From: Streptomyces rishiriensis
Lineage (GTDB): Bacteria > Actinomycetota > Actinomycetes > Streptomycetales > Streptomycetaceae
DNA length: 54,482 bases
Reading direction: 5' to 3'
NCBI RefSeq assembly: GCF_003112535.1
Contig: NZ_BEWA01000031.1
Location: 1 to 54,482 of the forward strand
The notes under the pieces were generated by a model. That model made no database searches. It had not been told where the DNA came from and worked only from the letters and a program-made list of their open reading frames with translations. This document shows, in pieces, positions 25,241 through 32,697 of this stretch (the first letter of the stretch is position 1; each line of letters opens with the position of its first letter). Position numbers and translations under genes: made by a program.

Positions 25241-25546
25241 GACCGAGAGCGTGACCTGGAGGTCGTCCGAAAGGCCCCTGACCAGCGCGGCTTCCAGGTC
25301 CAGCCCAAGCGGTGGGCGGTGGAGCGAACCGTTTCGTGACTCACCGCCCACCGACGCCTGGCCAGGGTCAACAAGACCAGTCCCGCCCATTCGGAGACGA
25401 TGATCCGCTGGGCGATGATCGGCGTCATGGTCCGCCGCCTCACCCGAGGCCGGCCGGCAATCCGACCAGGCCCACGGTCGCTCTCTCGGGCTGAGGCCTG
25501 CGGGCTCGACCGCCGTGTGACCGAAGGCTCTCCGCTCACCTCGTGA
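25241..25546 (+). pseudogene. IS5-family transposase C-terminal relic
   Basis: The plus strand reads LEVVRKAPDQRGFQVQPKRW, AVERTVS, stop (TGA 25337-25339), LTAHRRLARVNKTSPAHSET, MIRWAMIGVMVRRLTRGRPA. This is the end of an IS5-type transposase with a TGG-to-TGA change where family members read SWLTAHRRLARD. No N-terminal part is attached. The scrap at 8430-8498 is the front of a similar transposase, but nothing shows they were one element. Confidence 0.8.
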
Positions 25547-25964
25547 ACGCGATCACCAGTGGGTCCGACTCCGGCGCGATGTAGTCGCATGCCGGGGAGT
25601 CGACGTGGCGATGATCGCTTGCATCTGCTTCGGAGGCGAAGTCTTCGATGTTGTCGGCAAGGAGGTCGAGCGCTTTGCGCCCTCCTTGGATCCGCAGGGC
25701 CTGGTCCTCCGTGACGATCGAAGCGGTGTCGCGCTCCGGATCCTCCCGAAACGCGATCGTGGACAGCGACCTCTCGTAGGGAAAGGGATGCGGGCTCTCC
25801 GCGAGATCACAGCTTCCGGCCTTCCCCCGCAGCAGCTGCCCGAGCGGCAAGAGCCCTTGACGCGCCCCAGAGAGCTCGAGCTCTGTGGTTGCCCCGCTGT
25901 ACAGAACCCGTTCGCCTCGCGCGCCGATGCACGCGCCTGGGCCGGACCGGCGGCTGCCCGGCAC
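25536..25964 (-). CDS. Hypothetical protein, perhaps 5'-truncated
   Basis: Up to 142 aa from a GTG at 25964. The second half reads like a real protein: EDPERDTASIVTEDQALRIQ, ALDLLADNIEDFASEADASD, then HVDSPACDYIAPESDPLVIA. The general look is that of small Imm32-like immunity or hypothetical proteins with a conserved HxxxxxxxYxxPxSDPLVI end; this is an impression only. The first 30 residues look unlike coding sequence, and no ribosome site is evident, so the true start may be lost. It lies among gene relics, so it may itself be decaying. Confidence 0.4.
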   Translation of the reverse strand: MPGSRRSGPGACIGARGERVLYSGATTELELSGARQGLLPLGQLLRGKAGSCDLAESPHPFPYERSLSTIAFREDPERDTASIVTEDQALRIQGGRKALDLLADNIEDFASEADASDHRHVDSPACDYIAPESDPLVIAFTR

Positions 25965-26118
25965 CTCAAGAACTGGTCCCGGTCCGCGACCGCAAGGTCA
26001 GTGCCTCGAGCCGCAACCACCGGTTCTCCGTGAACGTGCAGTCGTCATCGATGCCGACACCCGCCTTGCCGTGGCCGCAGCGCGCCCGGCACCGGGCCAC
26101 CAGCCGACGCCCACGTGG

Positions 26119-26415
26119 CGCGGGGACACGATCGTCGCCCCTTCGATGATGCGGCGGCTGATCGACCGGCAGGTCACCGGACAACGTCGCTCCCGTTGCC
26201 GATGCACGCCTCGCCGTACTGACCGCTCGCGAGCGGAAGGCGCTGGGTCTGGTCGGCCGCAGGCTGAACAACGGGGAGATCGCCGCGAAGCTGTTCCTCG
26301 GCGAGACCATTGTCAAGACCCGCGTGGCCCGCGTCCTCGCCAACTGCACGTCCCCGACCCGATCCAGGCCGTCGTCCTGGCCTACGAGAGCGGACTGGTT
26401 CGCCCTGGCGGATGA
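26119..26415 (+). pseudogene. NarL/LuxR-type response regulator relic
   Basis: Three pieces in different frames line up in order with a NarL-type regulator: GDTIVAPSMMRRLIDR (linker), then LTARERKALGLVGRRLNNGE and IAAKLFLGETIVKTRVARVL (HTH), then DPIQAVVLAYESGLVRPG ending at a stop at 26413-26415. At least two frameshifts and the missing receiver domain mean it is dead. Confidence 0.75.
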
Positions 26416-26472
26416 ACGTGTCGGGCGCTCAGGATGACGCCCGACGACACAGCCGCTTCCTAGTTTCTGGGC

Positions 26473-26565
26473 ATGTCGATCATGCGGGAGTTCCTTCGCC
26501 GCCCCCGGGCTACCGGCGTCGTCGCTCCCAGCTCCCCCACACTCGCGCGGGCCATGGCCTCCGGT
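26473..26565 (+). pseudogene. N-terminal scrap of a phospholipid methyltransferase-like gene
   Basis: From an ATG at 26473 the frame reads MSIMREFLRRPRATGVVAPS then SPTLARAMASG, the typical opening of bacterial phospholipid N-methyltransferase/rRNA-dimethylase-like proteins. Homology stops within 31 codons; no SAM-binding motif follows. From 26566 to 26750 nothing is recognised apart from the next gene's promoter. Confidence 0.6.
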
Positions 26566-26750
26566 CCGCACCTCAACCGCTCCCAGGACCCATCGGGTCC
26601 TTCAGACCCTGTGTCGACCGGCCCGACCTGACGAGGTCGCCGGGTCAGGAACAGCTCCACGATCCGCGCGCCCCGCAGACATCCGTACGCGGAGCGCACG
26701 GCAAGTTCAACGCGCCGGGGGACCCCTCCGGCCCGACTCAAGGAATTCGC

Positions 26751-27761
26751 ATGTCCTCAACCAACCGACGCACCCATATCTCCCGGCGCACCGCGATGGC
26801 GCTGGCCGGCATGTCGGTCGTCGCGGCTGTCGCCGCCACGGCGCCGAGCGTGGCCAATGCCGTGAGCGGCAGCTCCAGCGGCACGCGGCAGGCGGTCACC
26901 CAGACGCAGAGCGCCGAGAGCGCCAGCACCGCCCCCAACCTGCGCGTCAAGGCCGCCAACGGCGTCACCTACCTGTACCGCCGCTTCGGCCACCCCAGCG
27001 CGGGCAGCGTGCCCCTGGTCTTCTTCCAGCACTTCCGCGGCAACATCGACGGCTGGGACCCCAAGCTCGTCGACACCATCGCCGCCAAGCGCGAGGTCAT
27101 CCTCGTGGACAACGTCGGCGTCGGCGGCTCCACCGGCATCACCCCCAGCACCGACCAGCAGATGGCCCTGGACGCCATCGACTTCATCGACGCCCTCAAA
27201 CTGCCCCGCTACGACCTGTTCGGCTTCTCCCTCGGCGGCGAGGTCGCCCAGGAGGTCGCCCTGCGCCGCCCCTGGCAGGTCCGCCGCGTCGTCCTGGCCG
27301 GTACCGGCCCCCAGGGCGGAGTGAACCAGCGCGCGACCGACCCCGACATCTTGCAGAGGAGCCTGAAGGACAACCCCGGGCCTGAGGACTACCTCTTCCT
27401 GTTCTTCAAGAACACCGCCTCCAGCCAGGCCGCGGGAACGGAGTTCCTGCAACGCCTCGGGCAGCGCACCACCGACCCCGACACCCCCACAAGCCTCGTC
27501 ACCCGCGACCACCAGCTCACCGCGTGGTCCGACTGGGGCATCACCGACAAGTCCAAGCTGGTCCGCCTGAAGTCCCTCTTCCAGCCCGTCCTGGTCGCCG
27601 ACGGCGACAGCGACATCCTGATGCCGCCCGAGAACTCCCACCTGCTGGCCAAGTACCTCCCCAACGCCCAGCTGCACATCTACCCGGACGCCGGCCACGG
27701 GTTCCTCTACCAGTACGCCGTCAAGTTCGGCACCGAGGTGAACACCTTCCTCGACCGCTGA
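26751..27761 (+). CDS. Exported alpha/beta hydrolase with Tat-like signal
   Basis: A 336-aa hydrolase. The N-terminus carries ISRRTAMALAGMSVVAAVAA, a twin-arginine-type signal ending near PSVANAVSG, followed by a Ser/Thr/Gln-rich spacer to about residue 65. The alpha/beta core follows: LVFFQHFRGNIDGWDP (oxyanion region), nucleophile Ser160 in FGFSLGGEV, acid in VADGDSDILMP, and His in YPDAGHGFLYQY. The ATG at 26751 follows AGGAA. It resembles the peroxidase/lipase-type hydrolases common in Streptomyces; substrate unknown. It is intact in the midst of several gene fragments. Confidence 0.9.
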   Translation: MSSTNRRTHISRRTAMALAGMSVVAAVAATAPSVANAVSGSSSGTRQAVTQTQSAESASTAPNLRVKAANGVTYLYRRFGHPSAGSVPLVFFQHFRGNIDGWDPKLVDTIAAKREVILVDNVGVGGSTGITPSTDQQMALDAIDFIDALKLPRYDLFGFSLGGEVAQEVALRRPWQVRRVVLAGTGPQGGVNQRATDPDILQRSLKDNPGPEDYLFLFFKNTASSQAAGTEFLQRLGQRTTDPDTPTSLVTRDHQLTAWSDWGITDKSKLVRLKSLFQPVLVADGDSDILMPPENSHLLAKYLPNAQLHIYPDAGHGFLYQYAVKFGTEVNTFLDR

Positions 27762-27827
27762 CAGCACATCCGGCGCAAGACGGTCGCCAACCGTAGGCGC
27801 CGGCGGCGACGACGCCGTCGACGTCGT

Positions 27828-27890
27828 GTGGCCGTTGCCCAGGTCGCCAGTGGTGCCTGTGCCAGCGTTGTTGATCAGGACCTTCACGTC
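27828..27890 (-). pseudogene. Short-chain dehydrogenase scrap
   Basis: The minus strand reads DVKVLINNAGTGTTGDLGNG, the central NNAG strand of an SDR. Nothing before or after matches, and the flanking hydrolase genes are complete, so this is a leftover of about 20 codons. Confidence 0.45.
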
Positions 27891-27919
27891 ACCCGTGGTC
27901 TTGGACGCGGCTGAAGGCG

Positions 27920-28702
27920 TCAGGACTTGGGACCGAACATGTAGGCGTTGGCGACGTCGATGAGGGCGGCGCCCCGGTAGGCGGGGTAGCGCTCGGTGAT
28001 GGCCTTCTTGTAGGCGTCGCCGTCGTCCCCGAGGAGTTCGCGGCCGGCGTCGACGTACTCCGTGAGCTCGGCCCAGACGGCCGGGGTGGTCGGCTCGCCG
28101 TGGCCGGGCAGGATGGTGTCGTACTCGGAGTGGGCGGCGAAGCGGTCGATGTTGGCCTGCCAGCCGTCGAAGTCCTTGTCCAGGAACCACAGGTGGGTGC
28201 GGTTGTAGACGACGTCCTGGGCGACCAGGACCCCCTGTTCGGGCAGCTTGATCACGAGGGTGGTGTGGATCTCGCCGCCGGTGACCTTCTCGAACTCGAA
28301 GGGGATGCCGTCGATGACCTCGGTGCCGGGGGTGATCTCCACGGTCGGGGTCATGTCGGCGAGCGGGATCGGGGCGCCGGTGGGCAGGTCGGTCTTGTCG
28401 CCCATGGCGACGATCTCCGCGGTGGTCTCCGGCAGCGCGTGCACGGGAACGCCGAAGCGGGCCGCGCCCTGGTAGTGGTCGGGGTGCGCATGGCTGATGA
28501 CAAGGCGGTCGAGCGGCTTGCCGAGGCTCTTGGCGTAGGCGACGATCTCGTCGGCGTAGGCGAGGACGAACTGCGCGTCGACGGCGACGATCCGCGACGG
28601 CGTCTCGATCAGCTGGGTGTTGACGTCCAGGCCGTCCTCGGGCGCGCCGTAGCTGTGGATACGGACGGGTCCCTTGTCGATGACTGTGAGGGTTCCGTGC
28701 AT
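27920..28702 (-). CDS. MBL-fold metallo-hydrolase
   Basis: A 260-aa metallo-beta-lactamase-fold enzyme. The metal motif SHAHPDHYQG gives His71, His73, Asp75 and His76. A further His lies in the strand after EKVTGGEIHTTLVI, an Asp in LVAQDVVYN, and the last His in ILPGHGEPT. There is no signal peptide, so it acts in the cytosol. The family covers lactonases, thioesterases and glyoxalase-II-like enzymes; the substrate cannot be told. It is divergent from the AraC regulator gene (182-bp gap), which may control it. Confidence 0.9.
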   Translation of the reverse strand: MHGTLTVIDKGPVRIHSYGAPEDGLDVNTQLIETPSRIVAVDAQFVLAYADEIVAYAKSLGKPLDRLVISHAHPDHYQGAARFGVPVHALPETTAEIVAMGDKTDLPTGAPIPLADMTPTVEITPGTEVIDGIPFEFEKVTGGEIHTTLVIKLPEQGVLVAQDVVYNRTHLWFLDKDFDGWQANIDRFAAHSEYDTILPGHGEPTTPAVWAELTEYVDAGRELLGDDGDAYKKAITERYPAYRGAALIDVANAYMFGPKS

Positions 28703-28884
28703 GGCTCTGCTCCTGCCGACGTGGGTGAGGACATGGGGGAAGGGGCGGATCGTCGGTGGCCGGCTCTCGATCGGCCATCGACCGCAACGGACAGCGGCTG
28801 ACTCCCGCGCCGTAGGCTCGCTGCCCCTGGAACCACTCCATACTGCGACGGAACCCGACAGCCCGCGAGGTACGCTGCGGTCTT

Positions 28885-29808
28885 GTGATGGTCCACAGGC
28901 GACATGCGCCGCAGCAGCCCGGTCGGCAGGAGACGGGACTGCCGAAGGTCGTCTTCCAGCCTCCGGCCGGAACCCAGGAGGGCCTGGAGGTGATGACCCT
29001 GGCCGACTTCCGCGACCGCACCCGTGACTGGCCCTGGCACATCGCCACCCCGCACCGGCAGGACTTCCACGCCCTGCTGCTGGTCACCTCCGGCACTCTG
29101 CGGCACCGGGTCGACTTCACCGGGTACGTGCTGCCGCCCGGCTCCTGGCTGTGGATCCGGCCGGGCCAGGTGCACCAGTGGCAGAATCCCGACCTGGCCG
29201 AGGCCGTCATGATCCTCTTCCAGGAGGACTTCGTGGCCCCCGAGACCGCCGAACTGGCCGGCCTCGGCGTCACCACCGCCCCGATGCCCGTGTGCAGCCC
29301 CGGTCCTTCGGAGGCCCCCGCTCTGGCAGCGGCGGCCGAACAACTGGCCGCGGAATTCTCCCGGTCGAACCGCCGTCCGCCGCCGGTGCACGCCGCCCTG
29401 CTGCACCGCCTGCTCGATGTCGTGCTCCTGCGCCTCGCCCGCCTGCAGCAGCACGGCCACGGCGCGGAATCCGCCCCCGAGCCCTTCCTCCGCTTTCGCG
29501 ACGCCGTCGAACGAGACTTCTCCCGCACCCACCGCATCGACGACTACGCCCGCGAACTCGGCTACTCCACTCGCACCCTCACCCGCGCCACCCGGACAGC
29601 GGCGGGCCTCAGCGCCAAGGACTACCTCGACCAGCGCCTCGCCCTGGAGGCCAAGCGCCTCCTCGCACACGGCACCGAACCCGCCTCCGCCGTCGCAGCC
29701 CACCTCGGCTTCACCAGCGCCACCCACTTCGGCAAGTTCTTCCAACGCCACACCGGCCGCACTCCCCTGGCGTTCCGCGCCTCACAACGCGCGTTGCCGC
29801 CGACCTAG
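28885..29808 (+). CDS. AraC-family regulator
   Basis: A 307-aa regulator. Residues about 40-130 form a cupin-like sensor (FHALLLVTSGTLRHRVDF, SWLWIRPGQVHQWQN). The C-terminal pair of helix-turn-helix motifs lies from about 200: VERDFSRTHRIDDYARELG, then YSTRTLTRATRTAAGLSAKD and SAVAAHLGFTSATHFGKFFQ, ending RHTGRTPLAFR. GTG at 28885 or ATG at 28888 may start it. The ATP-grasp gene follows by 42 bp and is likely co-transcribed; the MBL hydrolase is divergent. Confidence 0.9.
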   Translation: MMVHRRHAPQQPGRQETGLPKVVFQPPAGTQEGLEVMTLADFRDRTRDWPWHIATPHRQDFHALLLVTSGTLRHRVDFTGYVLPPGSWLWIRPGQVHQWQNPDLAEAVMILFQEDFVAPETAELAGLGVTTAPMPVCSPGPSEAPALAAAAEQLAAEFSRSNRRPPPVHAALLHRLLDVVLLRLARLQQHGHGAESAPEPFLRFRDAVERDFSRTHRIDDYARELGYSTRTLTRATRTAAGLSAKDYLDQRLALEAKRLLAHGTEPASAVAAHLGFTSATHFGKFFQRHTGRTPLAFRASQRALPPT

Positions 29809-29850
29809 CCGCCCACGCCACCCGAAGACCACCGAACCAGGAGACTCCCC

Positions 29851-30687
29851 GTGCCCGACCGCCCCAGCGTTTTGTTCGTGACCGATCTCGCCTACGAGGC
29901 CCGTGGGCGGCGCTACTGCGACGAGGACGTCTTCCTGTCGTCACGGCTGCGGAACGACTTCGACGTCGCGTTGTGCCATCCGCTGGACGCGGCGGCTCTG
30001 ATGGACGCCTTCGACGCGGTCGTGGTCCGCAACAGCGGCCCGGTGCTGCACTACCAGAAGGAATACGACGCCTTCCGCGACCAGGCCGCAGCGCGCGGCA
30101 CCCGGGTCTACAACCCGCTGTCCGGCCGGGCCGACATGGCCGGCAAGCAATACCTGCTGGACCTGACCGCAGCCGGATACCCCGTCATCCCCACCATCGA
30201 CCGGCCCCAGGACCTCGGCCGCCTGCCCGAGGCCGACCAGTACGCGGTCAAGCCGAAGGCAGGGGCGGACTCCATCGGCCTGCGCTTCTTGCCTCAGGAG
30301 CAGCTGGCCGGCCTCGCCTACGGCGACATCCTGGTCCAGCCTCGCATCGACTTCCGCTACGAGGTGTCGTTCTACTACGTCGACGACGCCTTCCAGTACG
30401 CCCTGCACGCCCCCGACCCCGAACGGCGCTGGGTCCTCGAGCCCTACAAGCCCACCGAAGCCGACCTCGACTTCGCCCGCCGCTTCATCGACTGGAACAC
30501 CCTCGACCACGGCATCCAGCGCGTGGACGCCTGCCGCACCCAGGAGGGTGCCCTGCTCCTGGTCGAGCTCGAAGACCTCAACCCCTACCTGTCCCTGGAC
30601 CACCTCGACGACCCGACCCGCGACACGTTCGTCACCAGTATGACGACCTCCCTCCACCGGTTCCTGGGAACGTCACGCCGCCCCTGA
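29851..30687 (+). CDS. Orphan ATP-grasp-like protein
   Basis: A 278-aa protein with an ATP-grasp layout. The N-terminal Rossmann-like part reads SVLFVTDLAYEARGRRY, then AVVVRNSGPVLHYQKEYDAF. The ATP-binding part has YAVKPKAGADSIGLRF (Lys for ATP), DILVQPRIDFRYEVSFYYVD and the metal-binding strand LLLVELEDLNPYLSLD (acidic residues and Asn). Such enzymes join a carboxylate to an amine or thiol using ATP. There is no adjacent peptide precursor, carrier protein or biosynthetic gene; the only partner is the AraC gene just upstream. Confidence 0.8.
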   Translation: MPDRPSVLFVTDLAYEARGRRYCDEDVFLSSRLRNDFDVALCHPLDAAALMDAFDAVVVRNSGPVLHYQKEYDAFRDQAAARGTRVYNPLSGRADMAGKQYLLDLTAAGYPVIPTIDRPQDLGRLPEADQYAVKPKAGADSIGLRFLPQEQLAGLAYGDILVQPRIDFRYEVSFYYVDDAFQYALHAPDPERRWVLEPYKPTEADLDFARRFIDWNTLDHGIQRVDACRTQEGALLLVELEDLNPYLSLDHLDDPTRDTFVTSMTTSLHRFLGTSRRP

Positions 30688-30824
30688 ACCGGCAGGCCGC
30701 CGGTCACCTCAGAGGGCGGTACGTGACCTGATCTCCGGTTCGGGGTCGCCTGATCCTGTGACGATCGAGGGTCGACGTCGTTCGCGGGGTCAGTGGTGCG
30801 GGGAACGAAGAAGTGACCGGTCGG

Positions 30825-31766
30825 TCAGGGCCGCTGCCGCTGCCGCTGCCGGGCGGCCGCCGCGAGTGCGCGGAACTCGTTCCACTGCACTGCGGGACGT
30901 GGGAGGCCGCGGCGTTCGAGGTACCGGTCGGTGGACTCTTGGGTGCGGCGCAGAAGCCGCAGCGCGTCGCTCGGTCGTCCGGAGCCCATCGGCTGGACCA
31001 CCCGGTCGGGCACCAGCACCAGGCCGGTTCCGCTGTCCGTCAGCCGTCCTCGGACGAGTGCGTTCCTCATGTGGTTGAGGCGTTCGTCGTGTCGGTGCAC
31101 CAGCAACGAGGCCGGGCCCGGTGTCGCGGCGCAGTCGGACGGCACCAGGAGTGCGTAGCCACTGGCCGTCGGCTTCGGCTGGACCCGGGCCAGCACCGGC
31201 GCCCCGGCGGCGTCACGGGCGGCGAGTACCGCACTGGGATAGCGGGCGAGTTCTCCGGCGCCCGTCAGCGCGGCACCGCCGTCCGCAGTCGCGGGTGCCT
31301 GTGGGACGGGGAGCGGGGCTGCGGGGCGCAGGATCACCTGTTCGGGCGTGACCGTGATGAGGAGCCGCAGGTAGTACCAGTCCATCAGCCACCGCATGGG
31401 ACGTGACAGGTACGCGCGGCTGTGCGGCTGCCGCTCGAAAAGCATCCGCCAGTAGTCCTCGGCGCCTTGCGGACCCGTCAGGACGGCGTCGGGGCACTCG
31501 GCCCGCCCGCCGACGAAGATGTGCGGGGCGTCGGTCAGGCCGCTGCCGGTGGGGTCGGAGAAGAGCAGTGCGACGCGTCCGTCGCGGCGCACGTTCAGGG
31601 CCTTCTGCGCGAACGCGAGGGACGTGGTGAGCAGCAGCGTTCCGTCGGCACGGCGTGCTGCTGCCGCCGGCCAGACGAGCGGCGTTCCGTCCGGACCGAG
31701 GGTGGCGAACTCGCATGTGCGGTAGGCGTCGAGGACTTCGTGCGGGACGGCGTCGAGTACGGTCAC
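30825..31766 (-). CDS. Pyridoxamine-phosphate-oxidase-like split-barrel protein
   Basis: A 313-aa protein. Residues about 1-150 form the FMN/F420-binding split barrel: YRTCEFATLGPDGTPLVWPA, then ALNVRRDGRVALLFSDPTGS and HIFVGGRAEC. The C-terminal half (about 175-313) is a further domain with QPMGSGRPSDALRLLRRTQE, not assigned. The GTG start at 31766 follows GGAGG and overlaps the stop of the hemerythrin-like gene by 4 nt, so the two are translated together. It probably binds a flavin and handles a redox step, though a purely sensory role is possible. Confidence 0.82.
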   Translation of the reverse strand: MTVLDAVPHEVLDAYRTCEFATLGPDGTPLVWPAAAARRADGTLLLTTSLAFAQKALNVRRDGRVALLFSDPTGSGLTDAPHIFVGGRAECPDAVLTGPQGAEDYWRMLFERQPHSRAYLSRPMRWLMDWYYLRLLITVTPEQVILRPAAPLPVPQAPATADGGAALTGAGELARYPSAVLAARDAAGAPVLARVQPKPTASGYALLVPSDCAATPGPASLLVHRHDERLNHMRNALVRGRLTDSGTGLVLVPDRVVQPMGSGRPSDALRLLRRTQESTDRYLERRGLPRPAVQWNEFRALAAAARQRQRQRP

Positions 31767-32461
31767 TGTCCCGCCTCCCCGTTCAGCGGCGCTCGCATGG
31801 CGCGGCAGGACGCGGCGTACTGGCGTCGTCCCACCGTCTTCCACAGCAGCCGGCCGAGCAGCGGGACTCTGCTCAGGAAGTGGGTGCGCTCCTGTTCGGT
31901 GGCGTCTTCGAGGATGGCGCCGAGGGCCAGCATGATCTTGTTCTTCGGCAGGGTCTCCAGTCCGCGGCGGCCCACGAGGTCCCACTCGGTGACGGTCAGG
32001 TGGTCGGCGATCAGTGGAAGGACCAGCCGTTCCTCTTCGTCGAGATGCTCGAGCAGGGCGGATCGGTGCTCGTCCAGCGCCAGGGCGAGTTCCTGCGCGG
32101 CGACGCTGTCCGCCGAACGGCCCCATACCGGCCCCCACTCGGCGACCGCCGCCAGGCTCTGATCGAGGTGTTCGTGCTGCTCTTCCATGCGGGCGACCAG
32201 GTCGTCGGCAGCCGCCCGGGCACGCAGCAGCGGCCAGATCAGCTCGTCCTCGACCGTGTGGTGATGGTGCAGGCCCATGAGGTAGTCGTCAAGGTAAGCC
32301 GACACCTGTGCCGCACGGGCGGTTTCCCCGTCCGGTACGGCACGCACCAGACGGGGCAGCAGCGCCGACTCGCGGCGGAAGACGCGGTGGACCACGACCA
32401 TCTCGTGGGTGCAGGGGCCCCCGGCGGCGGTCAGTTCGGACGATGGACTACTGGCGGTCAC
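31763..32461 (-). CDS. Hemerythrin-like (HHE) protein
   Basis: A 232-aa four-helix protein. Metal-binding His/Glu occur in the expected order: MVVVHRVFRRE, GLHHHHTVEDELIWPLL, MEEQHEHLDQS, and LDEHRSALLEHLDEEER. Such proteins bind a di-iron centre and sense or carry O2, NO or related species. The C-terminal part (165-232) is basic and helical. It is first of a two-gene unit with the split-barrel protein and is divergent from the SARP gene, whose putative operator lies in the shared gap. Confidence 0.87.
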   Translation of the reverse strand: MTASSPSSELTAAGGPCTHEMVVVHRVFRRESALLPRLVRAVPDGETARAAQVSAYLDDYLMGLHHHHTVEDELIWPLLRARAAADDLVARMEEQHEHLDQSLAAVAEWGPVWGRSADSVAAQELALALDEHRSALLEHLDEEERLVLPLIADHLTVTEWDLVGRRGLETLPKNKIMLALGAILEDATEQERTHFLSRVPLLGRLLWKTVGRRQYAASCRAMRAPLNGEAGQ

Positions 32462-32523
32462 GCTCGGTTGCTCCAGTGCTCAGGATCGGACATCACCACA
32501 GGCGCCGACCGTGTCGCGACCCG

Positions 32524-32565
32524 CTTGGCGATCACTTGGCGACTCGCTTGGCGTCTCGCTTGGCG
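32524..32565. promoter_or_regulatory. Four tandem CTTGGCG heptamers, likely SARP operator
   Basis: CTTGGCG occurs at 32524-32530, 32535-32541, 32547-32553 and 32559-32565, that is with 11-, 12- and 12-bp periods. SARP proteins are known to bind direct heptamer repeats about one helical turn apart. The array lies 62 bp from the hemerythrin start and 132 bp from the SARP start. Confidence 0.65.
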
Positions 32566-32697
32566 GCCCGCGGACGATCTCTGCGTGGCTCGTCGGTGCT
32601 GTCCGGGTGGCTCTCTGGTGGCCCGTCGTCATGCGGGGCCAGGGCGTTCATCCTCCGTTGAGGGAATGCGCGAGGCGCTGGGGTAGATTCCGGCCGT

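Noticed and set aside
26757..29537. A minus-strand frame of over 900 codons spanning several genes
   Set aside because: It crosses an intact plus-strand hydrolase and changes reading relative to the MBL hydrolase; only the short NNAG scrap within it resembles a protein.
32524..32565. Tandem repeats as a CRISPR array
   Set aside because: The units are 7 bp with 4-5-bp gaps, far too short for CRISPR repeats and spacers; no cas genes. No CRISPR array was seen elsewhere.
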